Assembly (NCBI GenBank): GCA_030645495.1
Contig: JAUSLV010000033.1
Span: forward strand, 310,001-374,000
Length of the DNA stretch: 64,000 nt
Direction: 5' to 3'
Source of the DNA: Actinomycetota bacterium
GTDB lineage: Bacteria; Actinomycetota; Acidimicrobiia; Acidimicrobiales; Ilumatobacteraceae
Made by a program: the position numbers and the translations under genes. Positions 34,486 through 45,562 of this stretch are shown here, one piece after another. The notes below the pieces were generated by a model, which was not told where the DNA came from, searched no databases, and worked only from the letters and a program-made list of their open reading frames with translations. Positions within the stretch are counted from its first letter, which is position 1. Each line of letters opens with the position of its first letter.

Positions 34486-36439
34486 TCACGTGGCGGTGAT
34501 GCACCGAGCGCGCGACCTGCTCGCCCGCTTGTCGGCGTGGCCGCGCCGCTGGACCGTGCTGCCGATCGCGCTGGCGGCGCTGGTGCTGATCATGACCGCG
34601 CTGGGCCTCAGCGGGTCGTCGGCGGCGATGGTGTGGCCCGACGGGCCCGGCCCGGTGGTGGGTGAAGTGCGCCCGATCCGCAGCGACGAGTGGTGGGTGC
34701 GCACGCCGATGATCGTGCACCAGTCGGTGAACGGCTTCCCCGACGAGGCGTTCATCGGGATGGGGTCGCACGACCAGGGTGTCGTGCTCGACCTGCCCAC
34801 GTCGCACGCCAGCATGCTGCTGCGCCCGCACCTGTGGGCGTATCGGGTGCTGCCGCTCGACCAGGCGTTCGCGTTCGAGTGGTGGGGTGTGCTCGCGCTC
34901 GGGGCACTCGGCCCGTATGCGTTGCTGTGGTTGCTCACGCGCCGGGCCGCGCTGTCGGGCCTGCTGAGCGTGTCGGTGGTGGCATCGCCAGTGGTGCAGT
35001 GGTGGACCAACTCGATCACCGGCACCACCATCGGCTATCTCTGCCTCGGCGCAGCGGTGCTGATCGCAGCCACGCGTTCGCAGGGCCGACGGCGCCTGGT
35101 GCTGGCGGGTGCTGCCGGCTACGTGCTCGCCTGCGCCGCCGCGGTGCCGTACCCGGCGTGGCTGCTGCCGCTGGGGTTGGCACTTGCGCCGCTGGTGGTG
35201 GTGGCCCTGCTCGACGGCCAATCACCGCGTGCCGCGCTGCGCGAGAAGTGGCTGCCGCTGGCCATCGCCGGCGGCGTGGCCGCGGTGGGCGCGGCGATGT
35301 ACGCACTGGTGCACCGCGACGCGATCGAGGCGATCGTGGGCAGCGTCTACCCGGGCGACCGCAACGAGCGCGGTGGCTCGGGTGAGGTGCTGCGCCTGCT
35401 GGGTGCGCCGTTCTACTGGTACGTGGCCCACGTGCGCGCGGAGCCGGTGGCCGTGCTGGGCACGAACGAGTCGGAAGCTGCCGGCCCGCTGTTCCTGGTG
35501 CTGCCCGCGGTGGTGGCCTACCTCGGGGCGATGCTGTCGATCGGCCGCAGTCGCGCGAAGTCGCTGGCCACTGCAGCGCTGGTGGGTGCGGCGGGGCTGC
35601 TGACGTGGTTCCTGGTGCCGATCCCCGCATCGTTGGGCGGGCTGGTGGGCCTCGACCAGGTGCCGCCGAACCGACTGCTGCACACGTTCGCCCCCGTGGG
35701 CGCGATCTGCCTCGGTCTGGTGGTGCACGCGGTGGCCGACCTCGATCGCCCCGCTCGCCGCCGCCTCGGGCTGGCCACCGGGGTGGTGGTGTTCCTCGCC
35801 ACTGCCTGGGCCGGTGGGCACTTCATCGTCGGCACGGCCGTCATCCCCACCGCGTTCATCGTGGTCGTCAGCGTCGTGTTCGCGGTGGCGTGCGCCCTCA
35901 CTGTGGCCGGCGTCGCTCGCACCGGGGCAGCGCTGTTGGCAATGATCGTGCTGGTGGCAGCCATGCGCACCACGCCGCTGCAGGACGGCCTGGGGCCGCT
36001 GCGCGACTCGCCGCTGGTGGAAGCCATCCGCGACATCGACCGCCAGCACCCCGGCCGGTGGGTGGCCGCGGTCGACGACTGGACGGTGATCGCCGGGCTG
36101 GTGGCCTCGGGGGTCGACAGCATCAGCGGTGCGAGCGTGTACCCGAACGACCGGATGTGGCGGCTGATCGACCCCGACGAATCCGACATCGACGTGTGGA
36201 ACCGGTACGCGCACGTGTTGGTGGTGCCGTCGCCCAGCGGCGCACCCACTGCCATCGGACTGTTCGCCGGCGATGCGGTCACGCTGAGCATCGACCTGTG
36301 TGGCCCCGACGCGCTCGCGCTCGGGATCACGATGGTGATCATCACCGTCGCCGACGACATGTTCCAGTGCGGCACGCTGGTGGCGACCTCGCCCGGCCCG
36401 TCGGGCGAGCTGGCATTGGTGGCGCTCGCGCCCGGCTGA
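34466..36439 (+). CDS. Polytopic membrane protein, paralogue of the previous gene
   Basis: 657 residues. It repeats the layout of its neighbour: N-terminal helix (LAALVLIMTALGLSGSSAAMV), outer segment PIRSDEWWVRTPMIVHQS, QAFAFEWWGVLALGALGPYALLWLL, further helices, GSVYPGDRNERGGSGE (matching VYPGHRAGRSGE next door) and a soluble C-terminal domain (WVAAVDDWTVIAGLVASGVD). The ATG at 34466 lies in the overlap with the upstream gene. A tandem duplication of a gene for a surface-glycan or lipid-carrier enzyme is likely; the function is not known. Confidence 0.8.
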   Translation: MSVVTADHVAVMHRARDLLARLSAWPRRWTVLPIALAALVLIMTALGLSGSSAAMVWPDGPGPVVGEVRPIRSDEWWVRTPMIVHQSVNGFPDEAFIGMGSHDQGVVLDLPTSHASMLLRPHLWAYRVLPLDQAFAFEWWGVLALGALGPYALLWLLTRRAALSGLLSVSVVASPVVQWWTNSITGTTIGYLCLGAAVLIAATRSQGRRRLVLAGAAGYVLACAAAVPYPAWLLPLGLALAPLVVVALLDGQSPRAALREKWLPLAIAGGVAAVGAAMYALVHRDAIEAIVGSVYPGDRNERGGSGEVLRLLGAPFYWYVAHVRAEPVAVLGTNESEAAGPLFLVLPAVVAYLGAMLSIGRSRAKSLATAALVGAAGLLTWFLVPIPASLGGLVGLDQVPPNRLLHTFAPVGAICLGLVVHAVADLDRPARRRLGLATGVVVFLATAWAGGHFIVGTAVIPTAFIVVVSVVFAVACALTVAGVARTGAALLAMIVLVAAMRTTPLQDGLGPLRDSPLVEAIRDIDRQHPGRWVAAVDDWTVIAGLVASGVDSISGASVYPNDRMWRLIDPDESDIDVWNRYAHVLVVPSPSGAPTAIGLFAGDAVTLSIDLCGPDALALGITMVIITVADDMFQCGTLVATSPGPSGELALVALAPG

Positions 36440-36468
36440 TGGTAAGGGTCGGCGCGCGGCATCCAGGT

Positions 36469-36474
36469 TAGAAT
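36469..36474 (+). promoter_or_regulatory. -10 box of the 315-aa GT2 gene (leaderless)
   Basis: TAGAAT, 9 bases before the ATG at 36484. It is the closest match to a consensus -10 in the window. Confidence 0.5.
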
Positions 36475-36483
36475 TGGCATCTC

Positions 36484-37431
36484 ATGCCGGATTCCCCACC
36501 CGAGTCGATGCGCGCCTTCGGCCTCGCCGTTCCCTTCTACCGCAACGTCGCGCTGTTGGCCGAGGTGCTGCAGAGCATCGTCGACCAGACCGATCGGCAG
36601 TGGCGGTGCGTGGTCGTGGACGACTGCTCGCCCGAGGAGGGTGCCGCCGCTGCGGTCGCCGCGCTGCACGACGAGCGCGTGACCTACGTGCGCAACGAGC
36701 AGCGCCTGGGCATCGCCGGCAACTTCGAGCGCTGCTTCGACGTGCTGGGCACCGAGCTGGCGCTGCCGATCGTTGCCGTCGTGCACTCCGACGACCTGCT
36801 GCGCGCCGACTTCGTGCAGCAGATGCGCAGTGCGCACGCGCAACACCCCGAGGCGGCTGCGATCGCCGGGCAGGTCGACGTGATCGGCCCCGACGGCCAG
36901 GCCGCCCCCACACTGGCCGACCGGGTGAAGTACCGCATGTGGCCCGACCGGCAGCACGTGTTCACGATGGCCGGCGAGGCAGGCCTGTCGCGTGCGCTGA
37001 AGGGGTTGTTCTGGTACTGCCCGGCGGTGAGCTATCGGCTGGATCGGCTGCCGCAGTTGCGCTGGGACGGCCGCTGGCAACAGGTGATGGACCTCGACCT
37101 GTACGGCCGGATGCTGCTGGCCGGCGAGCAACTGGTGCTGTGGCCGCACGAGGTGTACCGCTACCGGCGCCACGACGCCACCAGCACCTCGGTGAACACC
37201 GAGTCGTTGCTGCGCTTCTACGAAGAGGCCGAGGTGAGCGACGAACTCGCCCGCGCCGCTGCCGCACTCGGGTGGAAGCGGGCCGCGTGGTCGGGCAGGC
37301 TGCGGGTGGCCAGCCGGCTGCACTGCGTGCTGGTGGCGGTGTCGATGCTGCTGCACCGCAAGCCGCGGGCGGCGGTCGAGGCGACGAGGTTGGCCTTCTC
37401 GCCGCGGGCGCCGCGCCGGAGACCCCGTTGA
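36484..37431 (+). CDS. GT2 family glycosyltransferase
   Basis: 315 residues. FGLAVPFYRNVALLAEVLQSI, CVVVDDCSPEEG, NEQRLGIAGNFERCF and the metal-site region VVHSDDLLRADF define a GT2 GT-A domain; PAVSYRLDRLP and MDLDLYGRMLLAGEQLVLW form the acceptor part. The C-terminal 60 residues are basic and may associate with the membrane. Followed by another GT2 in a TTGA overlap, so the two form an operon. Confidence 0.87.
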   Translation: MPDSPPESMRAFGLAVPFYRNVALLAEVLQSIVDQTDRQWRCVVVDDCSPEEGAAAAVAALHDERVTYVRNEQRLGIAGNFERCFDVLGTELALPIVAVVHSDDLLRADFVQQMRSAHAQHPEAAAIAGQVDVIGPDGQAAPTLADRVKYRMWPDRQHVFTMAGEAGLSRALKGLFWYCPAVSYRLDRLPQLRWDGRWQQVMDLDLYGRMLLAGEQLVLWPHEVYRYRRHDATSTSVNTESLLRFYEEAEVSDELARAAAALGWKRAAWSGRLRVASRLHCVLVAVSMLLHRKPRAAVEATRLAFSPRAPRRRPR

Positions 37432-38309
37432 TCATTGCCGTCGTGCTCACCTACGACGCACCCGAGGGAATGCTGCGCGACGCGGTGTCGTCGGTGATCG
37501 CCGGGGCAGGCGTGCAGCGCGTGATCGTGGTCGACAACGGCGCTCGGGCCCAGCAGTCGCTGGCCGGGCTGCACGATGGTGCGGTGCCACTGCAGCTGGT
37601 GGTCACCGGCCGCAACCTCGGGTTCGCCGGGGGAATGAACGTGGGTATCGACCTCGCCCTGCAGGCCGGGGCGGATGCGGTGGTGGTGCTCAACGACGAC
37701 GTGGTGGTGCAGCCCGGCTGGATCGAGATCCTCGCTGCCGAACTGCAGCGCGACGCCACGATCGGGGGCGTGCAACCCAAGCTGCTGTTCGCCGATCGCG
37801 AACCGCCCACGGTGAACAGCGTCGGGGTGCGCATCGGCCCCGACGGTGCGGGCACCGACATCGGCTACGGCGAGCCCGACGACGGTCGCTTCGACGAACC
37901 CACCGATGTGGAGGCGTGCACCGGCGGGGCGCTGTTGCTGCGGTCGGCGATGCTGCGCGAGGTGGGCAGCTTCGACGAGCGGCTGTTCATGTACTACGAA
38001 GACGTCGATCTGTGCCGGCGGGCCGCGGTGGCCGGCTGGCGGTTCCGCTGTGTTCCGGCGGCGCGAGTGTGGCACCGCGGTGGCGCCACCTCGGGCAGCG
38101 TGCCCACCCGCATGGCTTACTACCGCGAACGCAACCGCATCTGGCTGCTGTTCCGGTGGGCGCGGTGGCCGGTGGTGTCCCGCGGGTTGTGGCTGTCGGT
38201 GCGGCGTGTGCGCCACGCCCCACGGCGGGTGCACGCCAGGGCGTTGCTCGCCGGGCTGGGCGGCGCGCCGCGGCAGTTGGCGGCCCGCTGGACCCGCCCC
38301 CGCGGTTGA
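37428..38309 (+). CDS. GT2 family glycosyltransferase, rhamnosyltransferase-like
   Basis: 293 residues from a TTG overlapping the previous stop. IIAVVLTYDAPEGMLRDAVSSV, VIVVDNGA, GRNLGFAGGMNVGIDLAL, VVVLNDDVVVQPGWIE (metal site) and FDERLFMYYEDVDLCRRAAVAGW are the complete motif set of WbbL/rhamnosyl-type GT2 enzymes. The tail is basic. Donor uncertain; dTDP-rhamnose is common for this group. Confidence 0.9.
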   Translation: MIIAVVLTYDAPEGMLRDAVSSVIAGAGVQRVIVVDNGARAQQSLAGLHDGAVPLQLVVTGRNLGFAGGMNVGIDLALQAGADAVVVLNDDVVVQPGWIEILAAELQRDATIGGVQPKLLFADREPPTVNSVGVRIGPDGAGTDIGYGEPDDGRFDEPTDVEACTGGALLLRSAMLREVGSFDERLFMYYEDVDLCRRAAVAGWRFRCVPAARVWHRGGATSGSVPTRMAYYRERNRIWLLFRWARWPVVSRGLWLSVRRVRHAPRRVHARALLAGLGGAPRQLAARWTRPRG

Positions 38310-38417
38310 ATTCCGTCAAGCAGGGTACAAGATGTCTGCTTCGTGCGTTTTTTCCGATCAAGGAACGGCGCCGGAAAGCCGATGAACAGGCAGATGCGCT
38401 GTGGAGGTGCCCAGAGA

Positions 38418-40481
38418 ATGAGAAGGATGCGGCTCGCGAGTTTCGTGGGGCTGGTGGCATTGGTGTTGGGCAGCACTCCGCCTCCGGCGGTGTTCGCTGA
38501 CGGGAATCCGCCGTTCATCCCGAAGGCAGCCGGCTGGCTGCAATCGGTCAACTATTACCGCGCGATGGCCGGCCTGCCGGGCGTCAGCGAAGAGCCCAGC
38601 TGGTCGAGCGGCGCGTACAACCACTCGTGCTACATGCTGGAATACGGCATTGGCCACAACGAAGAACCATCGACGACCGGCCGCCCCTACGGCTACACCC
38701 CCTCGGGTAACGAGGCGGGCAGCCACGGCAACGTGGCCGTGTCGTCGGCCACCGGCCGCACCGAGCGGTCGTTCGTGGAGCTGTGGATGACCGGCCCGTT
38801 CCACGCGATCGGTATCCTGCGCCAGGGCCTCACCCGGGTGGGGTACGGCCAGTGCGAGCGCAGCGTCACACCGACCGGCTGGCACTCGGGCGCGACGCTG
38901 AACATCCTCAGTGACCCGGGCTCGTTCCAGAAGCCGGCTGCGCCGATCCTGTTCCCCGGCAACGGCACCGTCACCAGCCTCGACCGGTTCGTCGCCGAGT
39001 CACCCAACCCGGTGACCCTCTGCGACACAGCCGTTGGCTGGCCCCGCAACCCGGCCACCGGCCAGCTCGTTGCAGCCGGCCTGCCGGTGGTGGCGATGCT
39101 GCCCGACCCGTCGTTCGCGTCGCACCCAACGGCCACCATGTACGGGCCGTCGGGCGCGGTGGGTGTGTGCGTGCTCAGCAAGTACAACACGGGTTCGAAC
39201 GCGGACGCGCAATCGATCCTCGACTATGACAACGCGGTGACGATCGTGCCGCACGGCATCCTCGCCCCGGGCACCTACACGGTGAACCTGCAGACCTCGA
39301 ATCGTTCGCTCTCTTGGAGCTTCACCGTCGACCCGGCGGCCTCCGACAACCTGGCGGTCGCCACGGCGTCTCCCAGCGCACCTCCCTCGGGCTGGACCGC
39401 CTTGTCGCCGGCCCGCTTCGTGGACTCGCGCATCCCGCAGGGCGCCACCAAGCTGCTGGCCCGCACGGCCAAGCGGGTGAAGCTGACCGAGCGCCTCGGG
39501 CTGCCGGCCACCGCCGTGGCGGTCACCGCCAACTTCACCGTGGTGAACACCTCGGGTCCTGGCCACCTGATCGTCTGGAACTGCTCGAATCCGATGCCCG
39601 AGGTGTCGACGTTGAACTTCGTGGGCGGCGACATCGTCGCCAACTCGGCGACGATACCCCTCGACTCCGGCGGGTCGTTGTGTCTGTACTCGGCAACGGC
39701 AACCGACATCGTGATCGACATCAACGGCTACTACTCCACAACGGGCACCGCCAAGTTCGTGGAGATGACGCCGATCCGCGTGGCCGACACCCGCATCAAC
39801 CAGGGCATCCCCGGCCGCATGCGCAAGGACACGATGTTCGAGCTGCCGCTGCCGAACGTGCCCGCGGGCGCCACCGGCGTGGCCCTCAACGTCACCTCGG
39901 TCGATCCGTTGCAGCCCGGCTTCATCACGGTGTATCCGTGCGGCACCCGACCGATCACCTCCAGCCTCAACCCGACACCCGGCCAGATCAGACCCAACAT
40001 GGCGATCACCCCGCTGTCGTCGCGCAACTCGGTGTGCCTATTCGTCAGCATCGACGTCGACGTGGTGGTCGACCTGCTCGGCTTCATGGTGAATGGTGGC
40101 AGCACCATGTTCACCCCCAGCGTGCCGTTCCGTTGGCTCGACACCCGGTTGCGGTGGAGCGTCGAGATGAACGGCGGCACCGGCGGGGCGCCGCTGTACC
40201 AGGGCCAGGTGATGACACTGCAGATCGCCGGCCAGCGTGGCGTGCCCGAAGGCGCGAAGGCGGTGTCGATCAACCTCACGGCGGTCGACGGGCTCGGCGG
40301 CGGGTTCCTCACGGCCTACCCGTGCGGCGGTCCACGACCGATCACCTCCAACGTCAACCACGGCAGATCATCCGCAGTGGCCAACGGCGCGATCGTCAGC
40401 TTGTCGGCCTCCGGTCAGCTGTGCTTGTTCAGCCTGATCCCGGTGAACGCGATCATCGACGTGAACGGCTGGTGGAGCTGA
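38418..40481 (+). CDS. Secreted CAP (SCP/PR1) domain protein with three C-terminal repeats
   Basis: 687 residues from the ATG at 38418, chosen for the GGAGG 10 bases upstream and because MRRMRLASFVGLVALVLG makes a good signal peptide; longer starts at 38382 or 38343 are possible. Residues 40-165 match the CAP fold: LQSVNYYRAMAGLP, a His-containing AYNHSCYMLEYGIGHNE, then GNEAGSHGNVAVSS and WMTGPFHAIGILR. A second segment (to about 315) is unrecognised. Three repeats of about 120 residues begin near 324, 444 and 563 (ARFVDSRIPQG, IRVADTRINQG, FRWLDTRLRWS), related to those of the protein at 29736. Unlike those, each repeat here has Cys residues (WNCSNP/LCLYS, YPCGT/VCLFV, YPCGG/LCLFS) that could form disulfides. 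Confidence 0.87.
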   Translation: MRRMRLASFVGLVALVLGSTPPPAVFADGNPPFIPKAAGWLQSVNYYRAMAGLPGVSEEPSWSSGAYNHSCYMLEYGIGHNEEPSTTGRPYGYTPSGNEAGSHGNVAVSSATGRTERSFVELWMTGPFHAIGILRQGLTRVGYGQCERSVTPTGWHSGATLNILSDPGSFQKPAAPILFPGNGTVTSLDRFVAESPNPVTLCDTAVGWPRNPATGQLVAAGLPVVAMLPDPSFASHPTATMYGPSGAVGVCVLSKYNTGSNADAQSILDYDNAVTIVPHGILAPGTYTVNLQTSNRSLSWSFTVDPAASDNLAVATASPSAPPSGWTALSPARFVDSRIPQGATKLLARTAKRVKLTERLGLPATAVAVTANFTVVNTSGPGHLIVWNCSNPMPEVSTLNFVGGDIVANSATIPLDSGGSLCLYSATATDIVIDINGYYSTTGTAKFVEMTPIRVADTRINQGIPGRMRKDTMFELPLPNVPAGATGVALNVTSVDPLQPGFITVYPCGTRPITSSLNPTPGQIRPNMAITPLSSRNSVCLFVSIDVDVVVDLLGFMVNGGSTMFTPSVPFRWLDTRLRWSVEMNGGTGGAPLYQGQVMTLQIAGQRGVPEGAKAVSINLTAVDGLGGGFLTAYPCGGPRPITSNVNHGRSSAVANGAIVSLSASGQLCLFSLIPVNAIIDVNGWWS

Positions 40482-40482
40482 G

Positions 40483-40501
40483 CTGACGCCACCAGCGTCG
40501 G

Positions 40502-40505
<4 letters not shown>
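40483..40505. terminator. Possible bidirectional terminator between convergent genes
   Basis: GACGC-CACCA-GCGTC forms a 5-base-pair hairpin at 40485-40499 in the 20-base gap between the convergent CAP and aceE genes; CTGAC/GTCAG at 40483-40487 and 40501-40505 is an alternative outer pairing. No T tract. Confidence 0.3.
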
Positions 40506-43222
<2,717 letters not shown>

Positions 43223-43280
43223 GGGTGGCAGTCTGCCAGGGCTACCGGCGGGTAAGGACGGCTTCACCGCTCAACACGGT

Positions 43281-43310
43281 GTGACATTGATACCCCTATG
43301 GGTATAGCAT
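43281..43310 (+). promoter_or_regulatory. Promoter of the rhodanese gene with CsoR/CstR-like operator
   Basis: GTGACA at 43281-43286 is a possible -35, with TAGCAT at 43305-43310 (18-base spacer) or TATAGC at 43303-43308 (16) as -10. Between them ATACCCCTATGGGTAT (43290-43305) is an inverted repeat (ATACCC/GGGTAT). This is the type of operator bound by CsoR-family regulators, including the persulfide sensor CstR, which controls sulfurtransferase genes (known biology). The regulator gene is not in the window. Confidence 0.65.
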
Positions 43311-43317
43311 GCCATCC

Positions 43318-43752
43318 ATGAAGCGCCTTGCCGTCGTTCCCGTGCTCCTGCTCCTCTTCACCGCCGTCGCCTGCTCCGACGACTCGTCGTCCGACGCGCC
43401 CGACACCGTCGCCGCCACCACCGGCGCAGCTGGGGTCGTGCTGCTCACACCGGCCGAGGGCACCGACCTGATCGGGCTGAAGGGCGAGGCACTCACGATC
43501 ATCGACGTGCGCACGCCCGCCGAGTTCGCCGAGGGCCACCTCGAGGGAGCGGTCAACGCCGATGTGCAGGGCGGCCAGTTCAGCGCGTTCCTCGCCGGCC
43601 TCGACAAGGGCGCGGCCTACGTCGTGTACTGCCGGTCGGGCAACCGCTCGGCGGTGGCCGCGCAGGCGATGATCGACGCCGGCTTCACCGAGGTGTACGA
43701 CCTGGGTGGCATCGTCGATCTGCAGGCTGCCGGGTACTCTGTCGTGCAATGA
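43318..43752 (+). CDS. Rhodanese-like lipoprotein
   Basis: 144 residues. MKRLAVVPVLLLLFTAVAC is a lipoprotein signal with the lipobox ending at Cys19, then a Ser/Asp/Thr linker. A single rhodanese domain follows: TIIDVRTPAEFAEGHLEGAVN and the active-site loop with the persulfide cysteine in YCRSGNRS. It should handle persulfide or sulfane sulfur outside the cytoplasmic membrane. The ATG at 43318 is preferred over 43309, since the latter lies within the -10 box and the former gives the shorter signal peptide. rnhA follows with an ATGA overlap. Confidence 0.88.
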   Translation: MKRLAVVPVLLLLFTAVACSDDSSSDAPDTVAATTGAAGVVLLTPAEGTDLIGLKGEALTIIDVRTPAEFAEGHLEGAVNADVQGGQFSAFLAGLDKGAAYVVYCRSGNRSAVAAQAMIDAGFTEVYDLGGIVDLQAAGYSVVQ

Positions 43753-44243
43753 GCCCCGCTGCGCCCACCGTCGTGTTCACCGACGGGGCGTGTGCAGGCA
43801 ACCCCGGCCCTGGTGGCTGGGCATGGGCGGTGGCCCCCGAAGGGCAGCCGTGCGGCAGCGGTGGCGCGGCGCGCACCACGAACCAGCGGATGGAGCTGCA
43901 GGCCGTGCTGGAGGCGCTGAAGGCGTTGCCCGGCGACCTCACGATCGTCAGCGATAGCACCTACGTGGTGCACTGCTTCCGCGACAAGTGGTGGGTGAAG
44001 TGGAAGGCCAACGGCTGGCGTAACTCGAAGAAGGAGCCGGTGGCCAACACCGACCTGTGGATGCCGCTGGTCGAGCTGGTGGTGCAACGCCAACCCACGT
44101 TCCGGTGGGTGAAGGGGCACAGCGGCGACCCGATGAACGACCGCGTCGATCGCCTGGCCGTGGTTGCCAGCGCCGGCCCGTTCACCGAACCCCCGGTGGC
44201 CGTGCGCAGCGGCGACGGCGCGCAGACGTCACTGTTCGACTGA
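43749..44243 (+). CDS. rnhA: Ribonuclease HI
   Basis: 164 residues. The four catalytic acids are in place: D12 (VVFTDGACAGNPGPGG), E49 (NQRMEL), D69 (VSDSTYVV) and D134 (NDRVDRLA); KGHSGD holds the active-site His. It cleaves the RNA strand of RNA-DNA hybrids. The ATG overlaps the stop of the rhodanese gene, so it would share the sulfur-responsive promoter, an unusual partner. The C-terminal 20 residues (after ASAGPF) extend beyond the core and end in QTSLFD, a possible sliding-clamp-binding type tail (inference). Confidence 0.94.
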   Translation: MSPAAPTVVFTDGACAGNPGPGGWAWAVAPEGQPCGSGGAARTTNQRMELQAVLEALKALPGDLTIVSDSTYVVHCFRDKWWVKWKANGWRNSKKEPVANTDLWMPLVELVVQRQPTFRWVKGHSGDPMNDRVDRLAVVASAGPFTEPPVAVRSGDGAQTSLFD

Positions 44244-44353
44244 GGTGCGCGTGTGACCTTCGGCCCTAACGGGTGCGGGTGAGACCGGGGAACATTCGAA
44301 AACATCGTTTTCGGTTCGTTGGCCCGCTGGGAGGGCCGAGAAGGAGTCACCCA

Positions 44354-45517
44354 ATGTCCGCTCGCCCATTCGTCTTCTCATGCGATGCCCACGTGGCCGA
44401 ACCGCCGGATCTGTTCACCAGCCGGATGCCCGAGCACCTGAAGGACTACGCGCTCAACCTGACCGAGGTGGATGGCAAGCGCGTCATGCGCGCGGGTGAG
44501 ACCAAGATCCTGGCCACCATGCCCAACTTCGCCACGCACCGCACGGGCATCACCGATGCACAGTTCGCCGAGCAGGCCGGCGAAGTGGTGGTCGACACCA
44601 CCCGCCGTGGCGCCCGCAACCTCGAGCTGCGCCTCGCCGACATGGATCGCGACGGCATCGATGCCGAGCTGGTCTTCCCATCGCTCGGGCTGATGCTGCC
44701 GCGCATCTCGAACACCGAGGGCGAGCGCGTGGCCTGCGCGATCTACAACGACTGGGTGTGGGACTACTGCCTGCCGGTGCGCGAGCGGCTGATCCCGGCA
44801 GCGATGATCCCCAGCCACGATCTCGACGATGCACTGGCCGAGTGCAAGCGCACCGCCGAGAAGGGATTCGCCGCGTTCTGCGTGTGGGGCGGTCTCAACA
44901 ACTACAACGAGCCGATGTGGGACCCGATCTTTGCCTTCGCTGCCGAGCAGCAGATCCCGATCGTGTTCCACACGGGCATCGGCGACCTCGACATCCGCGC
45001 CAAGAAGAACGCCGGTGCCACGCTGTACAACTACAGCCGCCAGATCAACGACGCGATCGACATCGTCACCCTGCTGATCGCCGGTGGCGTGCTCGACCGG
45101 CACCCCGACGCGCACATCGTGTTCGCCGAGTATTCGGCCGGGTGGCTGTGGTCGTTGGCCGAGCGGATGGACGAGGTGTACCAGGGCCATGCCAACGCGG
45201 TGTTCCCCAAGCTGTCGCGCTGGCCCAGCCAGATCATCCGCGAGCAGGTGCACAGTGCGTTGCAGAACGACATCGGCGCGATCGCCACCCGTGTGGGGAT
45301 CGGCATCGAGCCATTGCTGTTCGCCACCGACTACCCGCACTCGGAGGGCACCTTCCCGTTCTCGCGCGACCTCGTCGACACGATGATCGAGATGTATCCC
45401 GACGTCACAACCGACGAGTTCGTCGCCATCCTGGGCGGCAACGCGGCCAAGCTGTTCTCGCGGGCGAACCTGCAGGGGCTGGTCGAGGCGCGGGCGAAGG
45501 AACTGGCCACCGCCTGA
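44354..45517 (+). CDS. Amidohydrolase family (TIM-barrel metal-dependent hydrolase)
   Basis: 387 residues. The ATG at 44354 has AAGGAG 9 bases upstream. FSCDAHVAEPPDLF has the metal-binding DxH near the N-terminus; VFHTGIG, the HIVFAEYSAGWL stretch and FATDYPHSEGTFP supply further metal and catalytic residues of the amidohydrolase-2/ACMSD group. Such proteins decarboxylate or hydrolyse small organic acids; the substrate cannot be told. The SDR gene follows 45 bases downstream with its own promoter, so a shared pathway is only possible. Confidence 0.87.
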   Translation: MSARPFVFSCDAHVAEPPDLFTSRMPEHLKDYALNLTEVDGKRVMRAGETKILATMPNFATHRTGITDAQFAEQAGEVVVDTTRRGARNLELRLADMDRDGIDAELVFPSLGLMLPRISNTEGERVACAIYNDWVWDYCLPVRERLIPAAMIPSHDLDDALAECKRTAEKGFAAFCVWGGLNNYNEPMWDPIFAFAAEQQIPIVFHTGIGDLDIRAKKNAGATLYNYSRQINDAIDIVTLLIAGGVLDRHPDAHIVFAEYSAGWLWSLAERMDEVYQGHANAVFPKLSRWPSQIIREQVHSALQNDIGAIATRVGIGIEPLLFATDYPHSEGTFPFSRDLVDTMIEMYPDVTTDEFVAILGGNAAKLFSRANLQGLVEARAKELATA

Positions 45518-45549
45518 TTCCTGAGTCGCCCAGGTTGTCCATGCCCGAA

Positions 45550-45555
45550 TAGCCT
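45550..45555 (+). promoter_or_regulatory. -10 box of the SDR gene (leaderless)
   Basis: TAGCCT, 7 bases before the ATG at 45563. Confidence 0.45.
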
Positions 45556-45562
45556 CGCGGGC

